A stretch of 64,000 nucleotides of DNA from a gamma proteobacterium symbiont of Ctena orbiculata. Its GTDB lineage: Bacteria; Pseudomonadota; Gammaproteobacteria; Chromatiales; Chromatiaceae. Positions within the stretch are counted from its first letter, which is position 1. Each line of letters starts with the position of its first letter. This document shows, one piece after another, positions 1 to 9,296 of the stretch. The translations under genes were made by a program, and so were the position numbers. The notes under the pieces were generated by a model, which saw only the letters and a list, made by a program, of their open reading frames with translations, ran no database searches and was not told where the DNA came from. The stretch is from assembly GCA_003058525.1 (NCBI GenBank), contig QBVD01000030.1, forward strand, positions 1 to 64,000, read 5' to 3'.

Positions 1-373
1 GCCATTGCCAGGGTCACAAACTGCGACCATCTTGAAGCTGTTCGGAAGGAACGGCCTGTATGGTGCTGTTTTGCAAGGGACTCGAATTCATGTCTCGGTA
101 TCAGTTTCAGAAGTTGTGAAAACACAGTATTATGGTGACTCAAGGCCTGATTTCCTATTTGTTTTTCAATGGTTTGTCGTGAACTCATTGTAACAAAACA
201 AGCAGGTTTTCAGGCCTTCTTATTTACTCTTTAGCGGGACAGCAGTGTAAATTGATATATATTGCTAGAAGTTTGTCTGTCCAGCCCAGTCTGTTATTCT
301 CTTGGCGAACTGCACAATTCTCACTTGCTATGAATATGCTCCCCCGCTAACAGTTATCCTGAAAGAGAGGCAC
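1..373. other. gene-free left edge
   Basis: No convincing gene is visible here. The only structure seen is a pair of 9-bp inverted repeats, AAGGCCTGA at 142-150 and TCAGGCCTT at 210-218, about 60 bases apart and followed by an AT-rich stretch. It may be a terminator for an upstream gene outside the window, but there is no clean T-run. The ABC operon promoter must lie in this region; I could not pick one with confidence. Confidence 0.4.
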
Positions 374-1369
374 ATGTTTAGAATCATAACTTATTTGCTT
401 TTCCTCATTGTTTGCTTCCCTGTAATGGCTGTGGAGCAGTTGCGGGTCGGCGTGCTTCAGTTTGGCACAGTGAATTGGGAAATGGATGTAATAATCCGCC
501 ATCAACTTGATAATAAAAACGGCTTTGCTATCAAGATCGTCCCATTGAGTTCCAAGAATGCGAACAGCGTTGCCTTGCAGGGAGGTGCAGTCGATGTGAT
601 TGTCAGTGATTGGATATGGGTCAACAGACAGAGAGCGGCAGGAAAAGACTATACCTTCTTCCCATACTCACTCACAGTCGGCGGATTGTATGTTCGCCCC
701 GATTCCGGTATTCGGCAGATATCGGATTTAAAGGACCGTAAACTGGGTGTTGCCGGAGGTCCGGTCGATAAAAGCTGGCTGTTGTTGCAAGCCTATAGTC
801 GTAACCGGGGATTGGATATATCCACTTCTGTCGAACCCGCTTTTGCCGCCCCACCGCTACTTAATCAACTGATGCTCAAGGGTGATCTGTCCGCCGTATT
901 GAATTTCTGGCATTACGGTGCACGCCTTGAGGCTGCAGGTATGTTACCGCTGGTCGATGTCAGATCGATGCTTGATGGTTTGGATATCGTGGAACCCGTT
1001 CCCATGCTGGGTTGGGTTTTCTCGTCCCAATGGGCGGAGAAACATCAGCATTTGATTGAGGGGTTGTTAAATGCCTCTTATGCCGCGAAACGGATATTGG
1101 GCGAAAGTGATGAGGAGTGGGAGATTGTCGCGCCATTGACCAAGGCAAAGGATACAACCACACTCAATAATCTGAAAGAAGGTTACAGAAAAGGCATACC
1201 CCATGGTTTGAAGAAAAATGGAATGAACGTTGCATCCCGAGTATTTGAAATGTTGGCCAGGGAAGGGGGGAAAAAACTGGTCGGTGAGGCGATGCAGATA
1301 CAGGACGGAACCTTCTGGCAGGTTCTGGACAGCGAGGAGTTGATCAAAAACAATGTTGCAAGGCAGTAA
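374..1369 (+). CDS. ABC transporter substrate-binding protein (NMT1/TauA/SsuA-like)
   Basis: Predicted periplasmic solute-binding protein of 331 residues that would deliver a small organic substrate to the permease and ATPase encoded next. I chose the ATG at 374 because AGAGAGG lies just upstream and the protein then starts with a clean signal peptide (MFRIITYLLFLIVCFPVMA); an upstream in-frame start at 302 would bury that signal. The remainder fits the NMT1/THI5 fold used for nitrate, taurine, sulfonate and thiamine-precursor uptake. The gene overlaps the permease gene by 17 bases, so the three genes form an operon. The substrate cannot be read from sequence; the adjacent alcohol-oxidation locus does not settle it. 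Confidence 0.8.
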   Translation: MFRIITYLLFLIVCFPVMAVEQLRVGVLQFGTVNWEMDVIIRHQLDNKNGFAIKIVPLSSKNANSVALQGGAVDVIVSDWIWVNRQRAAGKDYTFFPYSLTVGGLYVRPDSGIRQISDLKDRKLGVAGGPVDKSWLLLQAYSRNRGLDISTSVEPAFAAPPLLNQLMLKGDLSAVLNFWHYGARLEAAGMLPLVDVRSMLDGLDIVEPVPMLGWVFSSQWAEKHQHLIEGLLNASYAAKRILGESDEEWEIVAPLTKAKDTTTLNNLKEGYRKGIPHGLKKNGMNVASRVFEMLAREGGKKLVGEAMQIQDGTFWQVLDSEELIKNNVARQ

Positions 1370-2099
1370 CTGGGGAAGGTGGCTTTTTCTCTCTGTTTTC
1401 CTGCTTATCTGGCAGATCGCTGCGCATTTGCTTGAGAGTGATCAGCTGCCAGGTCCATGGGAGGTCATGCAGTCACTCTGGTATCACCTGACCGAAGGTG
1501 ATCTGCTGATCAGTATTATTGTCACACTGCGACGCGTTGTGCTGGCCTTTACCCTGGCCATGTTGGCGGGGATCGTGGTGGGATTTCTGATGGGGCGTTA
1601 TCCTCTGGTCGATACGATTCTGGATGGTGTCTTGATCATGGGATTAAACATACCGGCCCTGGTCATCATCATTCTCTGCTATGTCTGGTTCGGGCTGGTC
1701 GAAGCTGCGGCGGTAGCTGCGGTTGCAATCAATAAAATGCCTTTGGTGGCGGTGACCGTGCGCGAAGGCGTACGGGCGATTGACCACCAACTGCTTCAGG
1801 TAGGCGAGGTGTTTCGAGTGCCTCTTCTACGATCACTGTTTCGTATCTACATGCCGCAACTCTATCCCTACCTTATAACAGCCGCCCGTTCCGGCCTTTC
1901 CTTGATATGGAAGATCGTACTGGTGGTCGAGCTGCTTGGACGCAGTGATGGCGTTGGTTTTCAGCTAAGTACATTTTTTCAGTTTTTCGACATCACAAGC
2001 ATCCTTGCCTATACACTGGCATTTGTCTTGGTGATCTATAGTATCGAGTCGCTGCTGATGCGTCCCTTGGAGAACTATTTAAGTCGGTGGCGATCGTGA
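1353..2099 (+). CDS. ABC transporter permease (TauC/SsuC-like)
   Basis: Inner-membrane permease of 248 residues, the usual length for TauC/SsuC/NrtB proteins. It shows several hydrophobic segments, starting near residue 9, and a cytoplasmic EAA-type loop around residues 130-165 (GVRAIDHQLLQVGEVFRV) that docks onto the ATPase. GAGGAG about a dozen bases upstream supports the ATG. It overlaps the binding-protein gene at its start and the ATPase gene by 13 bases at its end, consistent with coupled translation. Family assignment is firm; the substrate is unknown. Confidence 0.85.
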   Translation: MLQGSNWGRWLFLSVFLLIWQIAAHLLESDQLPGPWEVMQSLWYHLTEGDLLISIIVTLRRVVLAFTLAMLAGIVVGFLMGRYPLVDTILDGVLIMGLNIPALVIIILCYVWFGLVEAAAVAAVAINKMPLVAVTVREGVRAIDHQLLQVGEVFRVPLLRSLFRIYMPQLYPYLITAARSGLSLIWKIVLVVELLGRSDGVGFQLSTFFQFFDITSILAYTLAFVLVIYSIESLLMRPLENYLSRWRS

Positions 2100-2842
2100 A
2101 CGGTTGCCGGGTGAGAATAAACCACAAATCATTTGGCGAGATGTCGGTGATTAAGAATCTCGAGTTCGAGATTGTAACCGACGCTTTTATCAGCCTGGTG
2201 GGTCCTTCAGGCGCTGGAAAGAGCACCCTGTTGAATATACTCAGCGGTCTGGATGGTAACTTTGATGGCAGCCTGGAGTGGGTGGATGGCGGTCCCGGGT
2301 GTGTCAGTTACGTTTTTCAGGATCCCCGTTTGATGCCCTGGCTGACGGTAAGAGAAAACGTCGAACTGGTCATGCACGATGCCAAAAAGGATAGTTCATG
2401 GGTTGATCACCTGTTGCATTTGGTCGAGCTCAACGAAAGGGCAGATGCATTTCCAGGCCAACTCTCAGGCGGCATGCAGAGGCGCGTGGCACTTGCGAGA
2501 GCGATGGCCATAAAACCGGATATATTGCTGTTGGATGAACCCTTTTCGTCACTGGATGCACCCACCGCGGCATCGCTACGGGAGATGGTGCTCGATCTCT
2601 GGCGTGATCACTCCAGTGCGGTGATACTCGTGACGCACAATCTCAATGAGGCGCTGGAACTGGCTGACCGAGTACTTTTCCTGTCAAAGGGACCGGCCAG
2701 TATTATCCATCAGGAAGCGTTGCAACCGTCACGTATCGATCCCACTGTTGAGCGCGACTCGGATAATCTGGCTAAAGCCCTGCTGAAACGTCAACCAGGG
2801 ATTCTGTCCGGTGTTGCTGTAGATCAAGTCGAACAAGCGTAA
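2087..2842 (+). CDS. ABC transporter ATP-binding protein (TauB/SsuB-like)
   Basis: ATPase of 251 residues that powers the preceding permease. Walker A is GPSGAGKST near residue 42, the Q-loop follows at VFQDPRLMPW, the ABC signature is LSGGMQRR, and Walker B is ILLLDEPF; the H-loop His is in ILVTHNL. All expected catalytic motifs are intact. The start is a GTG at 2087 inside the permease gene; a second GTG at 2096 is also possible. The operon ends here and faces the convergent regulator gene. Confidence 0.88.
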   Translation: MAIVNGCRVRINHKSFGEMSVIKNLEFEIVTDAFISLVGPSGAGKSTLLNILSGLDGNFDGSLEWVDGGPGCVSYVFQDPRLMPWLTVRENVELVMHDAKKDSSWVDHLLHLVELNERADAFPGQLSGGMQRRVALARAMAIKPDILLLDEPFSSLDAPTAASLREMVLDLWRDHSSAVILVTHNLNEALELADRVLFLSKGPASIIHQEALQPSRIDPTVERDSDNLAKALLKRQPGILSGVAVDQVEQA

Positions 2843-3033
2843 GCTGAAAATGATCGCTATACACCGCAAATAAGCGCAAATATTTCTTGATGTTCGGTGT
2901 GGCTTGTATATTGAAGAAGATCGAACTGCCTATTTTGGCGCCAGATCAATAAAGAGTGCAGCGCCGACAATTAATTGCTGCTGCACGAGTGCCGGTTCGA
3001 AGACGCGGCATGCAGGCTTAACCTGATCATATC

Positions 3034-5052
3034 CTAATTGTCTTGCTTAATGTTGTGCTTTTGTATCTTCCGATAGAGCGTGTTTCTGCTCATGTCAAGT
3101 GCTTCTGCAGTGCGTGTTATATTCCAGTTGTAGGTTTTCAACGCATTCAGAATAACCGTATGCTCAGCAGACCTGAGGGGATTGTCCGAGACCGCATCTA
3201 CAGGGGGCAGGTCTTCGTTTTTCGGCGTGGAAGCGATGCTGTCCTGGGAATAGGCATGGGCATGATTCTGGTTGCGCCCAACCAGGGTTGGCAGATTGAT
3301 ATGGGAAACATCGATGACATCTCCATCACATAAGGCAACAGCTGTTCTTATAACATTGCGCAGTTGACGCAGATTGCCTGGCCAGGGGTATTTCAATAGA
3401 TGCGAAATGGCTTCCGGTGTGATTTGCAGCTTTTTACCGGTGTCGTTTTCCGCTTCAAGGACTTTGAGAATGATATTGCGCAGATCCTGGCGCTCTCTGA
3501 GGGGCGGTAAGTAGAGTGTAATACCGTTGAGCCGATAGTAGAGATCCTCGCGAAAAGCGCCCTCATTGATCAGTTGTATAAGATCGCGATGAGTCGCAGC
3601 CACGATATTGAGATCAACCTTGATGAGTTGTTCCGCACCAAGAGGGACCACTTCCTCAGTCTCGAGCACCCGCAGCAGTCTTGATTGCATGTTGAGCGGC
3701 ATATCGCCAATTTCATCCAGGAAAAGAGTTCCACCGCTTGACTCTATCAGTTTTCCGCGGCGTCCTTCCTTGCGTGCACCGGTAAAAGCACCATGCTTGT
3801 AACCGAATAGTTCACTTTCGATGAGCGATTCCGGGATCGAGGCGCAGTTTAAGGCAACGAAGGGTTTATCCTTGCGTTTGCTTGCCTTATGCATTGCTTG
3901 AGAGAAGAGATCCTTACCGGTTCCGGTTTCTCCCTGCAATAGAATAGGGATGCGCTTATCAACAACCCGTAGAGCGCGTTTGGCCGCTTCAAGCATCTGA
4001 GGGTCTTCACCGGCAAGCTTGTTCAGGTTGCAGAGTTCACCGCGACACTCATCCGGGCTCTGGGTAGCGGGCTTAATCGTAAGACCGCGTAGTGGTGCAG
4101 GTTCCTTGTACTTGTAAATAAAGCCGAAAAAGCGCGCACCGCTCTCCTGATGGCGGAACGGTAGTACAGTACCCTCATTAGACTTGGAAGCGAAGAGCAG
4201 ACTGTCGAGATCATTACCCACAAGGTCGGAGAGGCTCATGCCAACCAGCATGTTTCGGTCCTGAATACCCAACAGCTGCAGTGCAACGATGTTGGCTGCA
4301 AGTATGCGGTTATCCTCGCTGAGGGCCAGCATCGCTTCATTGGGCAGTGCAACACATTCGACACGACTGTGGAAGCGCAATACCCGCTGGTTGCGGAATT
4401 CGCGGAGAAAATAACGGCCCTCGATCAATCGTGCATAACTGACCACCAATGCACGCGTATGAATCTGAGAAGCACGGGAGTCTTCAGTTCCGCAACAGGA
4501 GGCGTCCAGCACTGTGAGTAGATTGCCGTGAGGATCGAGTATCGGTGAAGCCGAGCATGAGAGGTCGATATTCTGTCTGAGAAAATGTTCATCCCTATGT
4601 ACAGTGACAGGCCGCATTTCCGATATACAAGTACCTATTCCATTGGTGCCGACATGTTCTTCTCCCCAATCCGCGCCTTGCCACAGGCCGGCCTTTCTGA
4701 ACTCGTCAGTCAGGTTGTCCTCGACTTGATGGTGGAGTATGAGACCCTTGTTATCGGTCAGGATAACCGCATACCCGCTACCGGACAGGGCCGACGCCAG
4801 GTTGGCCAGTTCGGGTTCGGATAATCTGATGAAGGCTTCGAAACGGGATCTGAGTTCATGCAGTGATTGCGGTTCGAGAACATTGGGACTGCGCGGCTTG
4901 AACGGGTCAAGGTGATCATCGCTCAGACAACGCTGCCAGGATCTGATAATCTCACGTTCAATACCGAGAAACTCAACTCCATCATTCAATGAAGCCACAG
5001 AAGAGATTCGTTCGGCATGTTGCCGAAACTTCTGATTATGGGTCATTGCCAC
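3034..5052 (-). CDS. sigma-54-dependent activator, AcoR-like (GAF-PAS-AAA-HTH)
   Basis: Transcriptional activator of 672 residues with AcoR-type layout: an N-terminal GAF-like sensor region (roughly residues 80-220), a PAS-like region (about 235-330), a central AAA+ domain with Walker A GETGTGKD near residue 370 and the sigma-54 contact motif GAFTGA, and a C-terminal Fis-type helix-turn-helix (NITRTAEALDMSRNTLYRK). It has no receiver domain, so it probably senses a small molecule directly. AcoR relatives control acetoin and alcohol catabolism. It is divergent from the oxidoreductase gene, and the shared gap holds TGT-N11-ACA palindromes and a -24/-12 promoter. Control of the quinoprotein locus is inferred from that arrangement. 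Confidence 0.88.
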   Translation of the reverse strand: MAMTHNQKFRQHAERISSVASLNDGVEFLGIEREIIRSWQRCLSDDHLDPFKPRSPNVLEPQSLHELRSRFEAFIRLSEPELANLASALSGSGYAVILTDNKGLILHHQVEDNLTDEFRKAGLWQGADWGEEHVGTNGIGTCISEMRPVTVHRDEHFLRQNIDLSCSASPILDPHGNLLTVLDASCCGTEDSRASQIHTRALVVSYARLIEGRYFLREFRNQRVLRFHSRVECVALPNEAMLALSEDNRILAANIVALQLLGIQDRNMLVGMSLSDLVGNDLDSLLFASKSNEGTVLPFRHQESGARFFGFIYKYKEPAPLRGLTIKPATQSPDECRGELCNLNKLAGEDPQMLEAAKRALRVVDKRIPILLQGETGTGKDLFSQAMHKASKRKDKPFVALNCASIPESLIESELFGYKHGAFTGARKEGRRGKLIESSGGTLFLDEIGDMPLNMQSRLLRVLETEEVVPLGAEQLIKVDLNIVAATHRDLIQLINEGAFREDLYYRLNGITLYLPPLRERQDLRNIILKVLEAENDTGKKLQITPEAISHLLKYPWPGNLRQLRNVIRTAVALCDGDVIDVSHINLPTLVGRNQNHAHAYSQDSIASTPKNEDLPPVDAVSDNPLRSAEHTVILNALKTYNWNITRTAEALDMSRNTLYRKIQKHNIKQDN

Positions 5053-5142
5053 TCCATCCGGTCAAAGTTGCAGTGAGTCTGCTTTAATTATTATTTACAA
5101 CAACAAACTGTAGTCTCTATTCAACCATTTTTATATGCGAAC

Positions 5143-5159
5143 TGTTCAGAAACGATACA
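5143..5159. promoter_or_regulatory. candidate activator-binding site 1 (TGT-N11-ACA)
   Basis: The 17-bp dyad TGTTC-N7-ATACA sits inside a wider inverted repeat, ACTGT at 5141-5145 and ACAGT at 5157-5161. Spacing matches the site at 5216-5232 and the one before the alcohol dehydrogenase gene. Dyads of this kind are typical enhancer sites of AcoR-class activators. Binding is inferred. Confidence 0.45.
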
Positions 5160-5212
5160 GTGGACTGTTTAAAAATGTGCCAGGCAGTCAGGCCTGTTTT
5201 ACCGCTCCCATA

Positions 5213-5255
5213 AGCTGTAAGCGTGATTTACAAGTAAAAAGATCGGCTTACAGCT
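5213..5255. promoter_or_regulatory. candidate activator-binding region 2 (TGTAA-N7-TTACA plus 10-bp inverted repeat)
   Basis: TGTAA-N7-TTACA occupies 5216-5232, a perfect 5+5 dyad. The left half also pairs with a distal copy: AGCTGTAAGC at 5213-5222 is perfectly repeated in inverse at 5246-5255. The nested arrangement gives three half-sites in about 40 bp, as expected for cooperative enhancer binding upstream of a sigma-54 promoter. The downstream -24/-12 element lies about 210 bp away. Confidence 0.55.
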
Positions 5256-5463
5256 CAAATCCGCCAGCTTGTTGAATCGATAAAATACCCCGGATTTCAA
5301 GTAGATAATATTCGTCTACACATTTGCTTGTCGCCTGCGGGCTGCGATTTGACCGCCTAAGACATCCAGGCCTTTTGAAACCATTCAGACGCTGTGCAAC
5401 TGCAACAGCATGGGTATCAGCCGATATCGTTATTAAATAACATCAATTTCTGTACCAACATGA

Positions 5464-5480
5464 TGGCGCGTTTTTTGCGA
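5464..5480 (+). promoter_or_regulatory. sigma-54 promoter (-24/-12) for the FAD oxidoreductase gene
   Basis: TGGCGCG-N4-TTGCG differs from the TGGCACG-N4-TTGCW consensus at two positions and keeps the invariant GG (5465-5466) and GC (5477-5478) exactly ten bases apart. Transcription would start near 5490, giving a leader of about 275 bases before the ATG at 5765. No other sigma-54 match with correct spacing was found in the gap. Confidence 0.65.
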
Positions 5481-5764
5481 GCGCTTAATTCAGATATGCA
5501 TTTCTCGATCGAGACACTGCAGAGGGTTCGGAAACAGACCTGGTTTGAATGGACGAGATGGCTGGATTCCGGGTTGTTGACGCAGGTTCAGGTGGATGAT
5601 TGTATGTGGGGAGTTCCTCGAATTTTGAACATTTCAGACACAACAGGAATACCTGGAACAGAGGCTTCATGCCCGGTCCGGGAAGGGTTCGGAGCAGTTG
5701 TTGAACAACCAGGATCTGCGCGGATCCCCCAATGTTCAACATACAGGGAGTGGAGAGAGACACT

Positions 5765-7045
5765 ATGCAGCATGTGATTATCGGTGCAGGCCCGGCAGGT
5801 GTGGTTGCAGCCGAATCAATCAGAAAGTTCGATAAATCCAGTACTGTCACATTAGTCAGTAATGAATCTGAAAGACCCTATTCACGCCTTGCGATACCGC
5901 GGTTTCTGCAAGGTACTATTGCTGAAAAGGATACTTATCTCAGATGCGGGCAGGACTATTTCGCCTCCCAGTCCATTGACGTTCGCAGGGGATGTGTTGT
6001 CAAGGTGGATAGCCGTAACGATTCGGTGAATCTGGCGGATGGCACGCGCTTGGAATATGACCGTTTGTTGATTGCCACCGGCTGTCGGCCTGAAAAGCCG
6101 GCGATTCCCGGTAAAGAGCTTCCTGGTGTTGTGAACTGTTGGACTCTCGAGGATGCAAGAAAGATTGTGTGTAATCTAGGCATCAACAGTCGATTGATTG
6201 TGGTTGGCGGAGGTTTTATCGGCTTCGTTATTATCGATGCGCTAGCACGTACCGGCGCGCACATCGATGTGATTGAAAAGGGAAACCGTATCCTCCCTCA
6301 TTTAATGAACGATGAATCAAGTCGTTTAATCCAATCGTGGTGTGATAAGAAAGGCATCGAGGTGAAAACATGTGTTGATATCGAGGCGATTGAAAGAAGA
6401 AGCGTAACCAGTGGTAATGCGGGATCGGGTTCGCATCTCAGTGTTTTATTGGACAATGGTGATAGTCTCAATGCAGACATGGTGATTTTTACAACAGGTA
6501 CTAAGATCAATACAAAATTTCTCGAAGGATCGGAGATTGCATTTGATCATGGTGTATTAGTGGATGAGCGTCTCAATACCAATATGCCGAATGTCTTTGC
6601 TGCTGGCGATGCCTGTCAAGGTCTTGGTTTTTCCACCGGCGGTCGAAGAGTGCAGGCTGTGCAACTAACCGCCAGTGAACATGGGCGCATAGCGGCTGCA
6701 AATATGTGTGGATTTAAAGCCAGATATTCAGGAAGCATCACCATGAATGTGCTTGATACGCTGGGGTTGGTATCCAGTTCCTTCGGTGCCTGGAACGGTG
6801 TTGAAGGCGGGGAGAGTGTCACCTATTCCCTGTCCGGCAACTACACATATCTTAACCTTCAGTTTAGTGAGGATAAACTTGTCGGCGGATCTTGCATCGG
6901 GAATGCCGAGTGCCTGCAGCAATTACCCAGGTTGATTCATGCGCATACTCCACTTAAAGAATGGAAAAAAAGGCTCATGGATGATCCATGCCGGCTTGGC
7001 GAGGCGTATCATGCACTTTCTCAAGTGAACATCAGTAACAACTAG
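5765..7045 (+). CDS. NAD(P)/FAD-dependent oxidoreductase
   Basis: Flavoprotein of 426 residues with the pyridine-nucleotide-disulfide-reductase-like fold: an N-terminal FAD-binding GAGPAG at about residues 7-12, a second dinucleotide site VVGGGFIG in the middle, and the FAD-contacting motif VFAAGDAC. It lacks the CxxxxC redox disulfide of lipoamide and glutathione reductases, so it resembles rubredoxin/ferredoxin reductases and NirB-type N-terminal domains. The ATG at 5765 has a purine-rich GGAGAGAGA just before it. It stands between the activator and the alcohol dehydrogenase gene, with its own sigma-54 promoter. Its electron partner is not evident; the only rubredoxin in the window is the hydrogenase accessory HupI. 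Confidence 0.82.
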   Translation: MQHVIIGAGPAGVVAAESIRKFDKSSTVTLVSNESERPYSRLAIPRFLQGTIAEKDTYLRCGQDYFASQSIDVRRGCVVKVDSRNDSVNLADGTRLEYDRLLIATGCRPEKPAIPGKELPGVVNCWTLEDARKIVCNLGINSRLIVVGGGFIGFVIIDALARTGAHIDVIEKGNRILPHLMNDESSRLIQSWCDKKGIEVKTCVDIEAIERRSVTSGNAGSGSHLSVLLDNGDSLNADMVIFTTGTKINTKFLEGSEIAFDHGVLVDERLNTNMPNVFAAGDACQGLGFSTGGRRVQAVQLTASEHGRIAAANMCGFKARYSGSITMNVLDTLGLVSSSFGAWNGVEGGESVTYSLSGNYTYLNLQFSEDKLVGGSCIGNAECLQQLPRLIHAHTPLKEWKKRLMDDPCRLGEAYHALSQVNISNN

Positions 7046-7119
7046 GTGCTGTTCTGAACCTAATCTATTCTTAATTGATCGCCTACCGAATACAACAAAT
7101 GTGTTGAGTCTTGAACCAC

Positions 7120-7136
7120 TGTCTCAAAACATGACA
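7120..7136. promoter_or_regulatory. candidate activator-binding site 3, upstream of the alcohol dehydrogenase
   Basis: TGTCT-N7-TGACA is a 17-bp TGT-N11-ACA dyad with the same length as the two sites in the activator gap. It lies about 115 bp before the -24/-12 promoter at 7249, a normal enhancer distance. A second small dyad, CAAC-N6-GTTG, lies just upstream near 7093-7106. Confidence 0.5.
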
Positions 7137-7248
7137 ACTCAGGGTGGGTGATCATAATCGATGATTATTTCTTTTGACTACCGAAGTATCTTAAGTTTTT
7201 TTAATAAAAATAAACGTTTATCAATAACCAATCGTTAAACGCAATGTT

Positions 7249-7264
7249 TGGCCTGATTCTTGCT
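7249..7264 (+). promoter_or_regulatory. sigma-54 promoter (-24/-12) for the PQQ alcohol dehydrogenase
   Basis: TGGCCTG-N4-TTGCT keeps GG (7250-7251) and GC (7262-7263) with ten bases between and matches the consensus -12 block TTGCW fully. Predicted start is near 7275, leaving a leader of about 70 bases to the ATG at 7346. Confidence 0.7.
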
Positions 7265-7345
7265 GAAAACCTGTAACGAGGAATGGGATGTATCCAACGA
7301 ACTGTTACGGGAACAGAACAATCCATTGAACTTGGAGGAGAAGAA

Positions 7346-9115
7346 ATGATGATTTCCCTGCATCGAAAAAGGGTTTTGCTCAAAGTGGTTGCAATATCCA
7401 GCATCAGTGCCGCTGTTACCTTTACCGGTACGGTTAATGCACGCACGACACAGGCTGAAATAGATGGTGATGCAGCCAGTACACAAGATGTTCTGAGCTG
7501 GGGTATGGGCCAGCAAGGCCAGCGTTACAGCCCGCTTAAGAAGATCAATACAGGCAATGTTAAGAAACTGGTACCCGCATGGAGTTTCTCATTTGGTGGA
7601 GAGAAGCAGCGTGGACAGGAGGCACAGCCGGTTATCAAGGATGGTAAGATGTTTGTCACGGCATCATATTCCCGACTTTATGCAATTGACACAAAGGCAG
7701 GTCAGGAGCTTTGGCAATATGATCACCGCCTGCCTGATGGCATCCTGCCATGTTGTGACGTGGTCAACCGAGGTGCGGCGCTGTATGACGATCTGGTGAT
7801 TTTTGGAACCTTGGATGCACGGATTATCGCTCTCCATCAGGATACCGGAAAGGTCGTCTGGCGTGCCAAGATCGATGACTATAAGGCGGGCTACTCTTTC
7901 ACGGCAGCGCCTCTGATTGTCAAGGACATGGTTATCACAGGTGTCTCCGGTGGTGAATTTGGTGTCATCGGGCGTGTTGAGGCGCGTGATGCAAAGACCG
8001 GTAAACTGCGTTGGATCCGTCCGTCGGTCGAAGGGCATATGGGTCATATCTGGAAAGGTGACAAAAAGATGGAGAATGGTGTCACCGGTAAGACCAATGC
8101 CAGTTGGCCCGGCGATATGTGGAAAACCGGTGGCGCCGCAACCTGGCAGGGCGGTACCTATGATCATGAAACCGATCTGATCTTTTACGGTACAGGTAAT
8201 CCCGCACCGTGGAATGCGCATCTGAGGCCTGGCGACAACCTCTATTCGACATCGACTCTGGCCATCGATCCCGATACCGGGAAGATCGCATGGCATTATC
8301 AATACACGCCTAATGACGGTTGGGATTATGATGGTGTCAACGAACTCGTTTCGTTCAATAGCGGCGGCGAGAAGCTGGCAGGTCACGCTGACAGGAACGG
8401 CTTTTTCTATGTCCTGGACCGTACCAACGGTAAATTGAAAAACGCTTTTCCTTTTGTCAACAGGATCGATTGGGCGAAAGGCGTTGACCTGAAGACCGGC
8501 CGTCCACTCGAAACCGGTGTGCGTCCTGGTGATCCCACCAAGAGCAAAGATGGTAAAAAGGGTGATGTTGTATTCGTCGCGCCCTCTTTCCTCGGCGCGA
8601 AAAACTGGATGCCTATGGCTTACAGTCCGGATACCGAACTCTTCTATGTACCGGCCAATGAGTGGGGCATGGATATCTGGAATGAGCCCATTACCTATAA
8701 AAAGGGCGCGGCCTACCTGGGTGCCGGATTTACCATCAAGCCCCTCAATGATGACTACATCGGTGCATTGCGTGCGGTCAATCCAAAGACTGGAAAAATC
8801 GTATGGGAATACAAAAACAACGCACCTCTATGGGGTGGCGTGATGACGACAGCCGGCGGATTGGTGTTTACCGGCACGCCGGAAGGTTACCTGAAGGCGT
8901 TCGATGCCAAGACCGGAGATGAGTTGTGGAATTTTCAGACCGGTTCCGGTGTGGTCGGTTGTCCGGTTACCTGGGAGCAGGATGGTGAGCAATACATCGC
9001 TGTACCCTCAGGCTGGGGTGGCGCAGTCCCACTGTGGGGTGGTGATGTTGCCAAGAAGGTCAAATACCTGAACCAGGGTGGATCACTCTGGGTCTTCAAG
9101 TTGTCTGATGTCTGA
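7346..9115 (+). CDS. exaF: lanthanide-type PQQ alcohol dehydrogenase (ExaF/PedH-like; XoxF relative)
   Basis: Periplasmic quinoprotein that oxidises primary alcohols and passes electrons to cytochrome c. The 589-residue protein starts at the ATG at 7346, preceded by GGAGGAGAAGAA, and carries a signal peptide ending near VNA. The adjacent Cys pair C136-C137 (PCCD) forms the strained disulfide over PQQ. The catalytic Asp is D327 in WDYD, and the residue two positions later is D329, the extra aspartate diagnostic of lanthanide-using enzymes (calcium enzymes have Ala or Ser). Overall wording, such as KNW-PMAYS and FYVPAN, is closer to ExaA/PedE ethanol dehydrogenases than to MxaF, which together with D329 points to ExaF/PedH. 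Methanol as substrate cannot be excluded. Downstream genes encode its cytochrome and relay proteins. Confidence 0.88.
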   Translation: MMISLHRKRVLLKVVAISSISAAVTFTGTVNARTTQAEIDGDAASTQDVLSWGMGQQGQRYSPLKKINTGNVKKLVPAWSFSFGGEKQRGQEAQPVIKDGKMFVTASYSRLYAIDTKAGQELWQYDHRLPDGILPCCDVVNRGAALYDDLVIFGTLDARIIALHQDTGKVVWRAKIDDYKAGYSFTAAPLIVKDMVITGVSGGEFGVIGRVEARDAKTGKLRWIRPSVEGHMGHIWKGDKKMENGVTGKTNASWPGDMWKTGGAATWQGGTYDHETDLIFYGTGNPAPWNAHLRPGDNLYSTSTLAIDPDTGKIAWHYQYTPNDGWDYDGVNELVSFNSGGEKLAGHADRNGFFYVLDRTNGKLKNAFPFVNRIDWAKGVDLKTGRPLETGVRPGDPTKSKDGKKGDVVFVAPSFLGAKNWMPMAYSPDTELFYVPANEWGMDIWNEPITYKKGAAYLGAGFTIKPLNDDYIGALRAVNPKTGKIVWEYKNNAPLWGGVMTTAGGLVFTGTPEGYLKAFDAKTGDELWNFQTGSGVVGCPVTWEQDGEQYIAVPSGWGGAVPLWGGDVAKKVKYLNQGGSLWVFKLSDV

Positions 9116-9125
9116 TTAGCGTGAT

Positions 9126-9155
9126 GGATCGGATATTGAGTTTGATATCCGATCC
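9126..9155 (+). other. intercistronic hairpin between dehydrogenase and cytochrome genes
   Basis: A perfect 11-bp stem (GGATCGGATAT pairing with ATATCCGATCC) with an 8-base loop starts ten bases after the dehydrogenase stop codon. There is no T-run, so a strong intrinsic terminator is unlikely; an mRNA 3'-end stabiliser that allows higher dehydrogenase than cytochrome expression fits better. This is inference from structure only. Confidence 0.5.
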
Positions 9156-9296
9156 TGATCCGCGCTCAGCAGTGCTGACCAAACATCTTACAACCCAACA
9201 CTGACAGATACATAGCGAAAGAGAAATCTGCCGGATGGTTATCAGGCATGACGATCATTCTCAGGCTTTCTGTTTGATTACCTGGAGTATCTCCAC

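Noticed and set aside
5394-5777. 127-codon open frame between the activator and the oxidoreductase gene
   Set aside because: It spans the sigma-54 promoter, has no ribosome site and no recognisable protein features.
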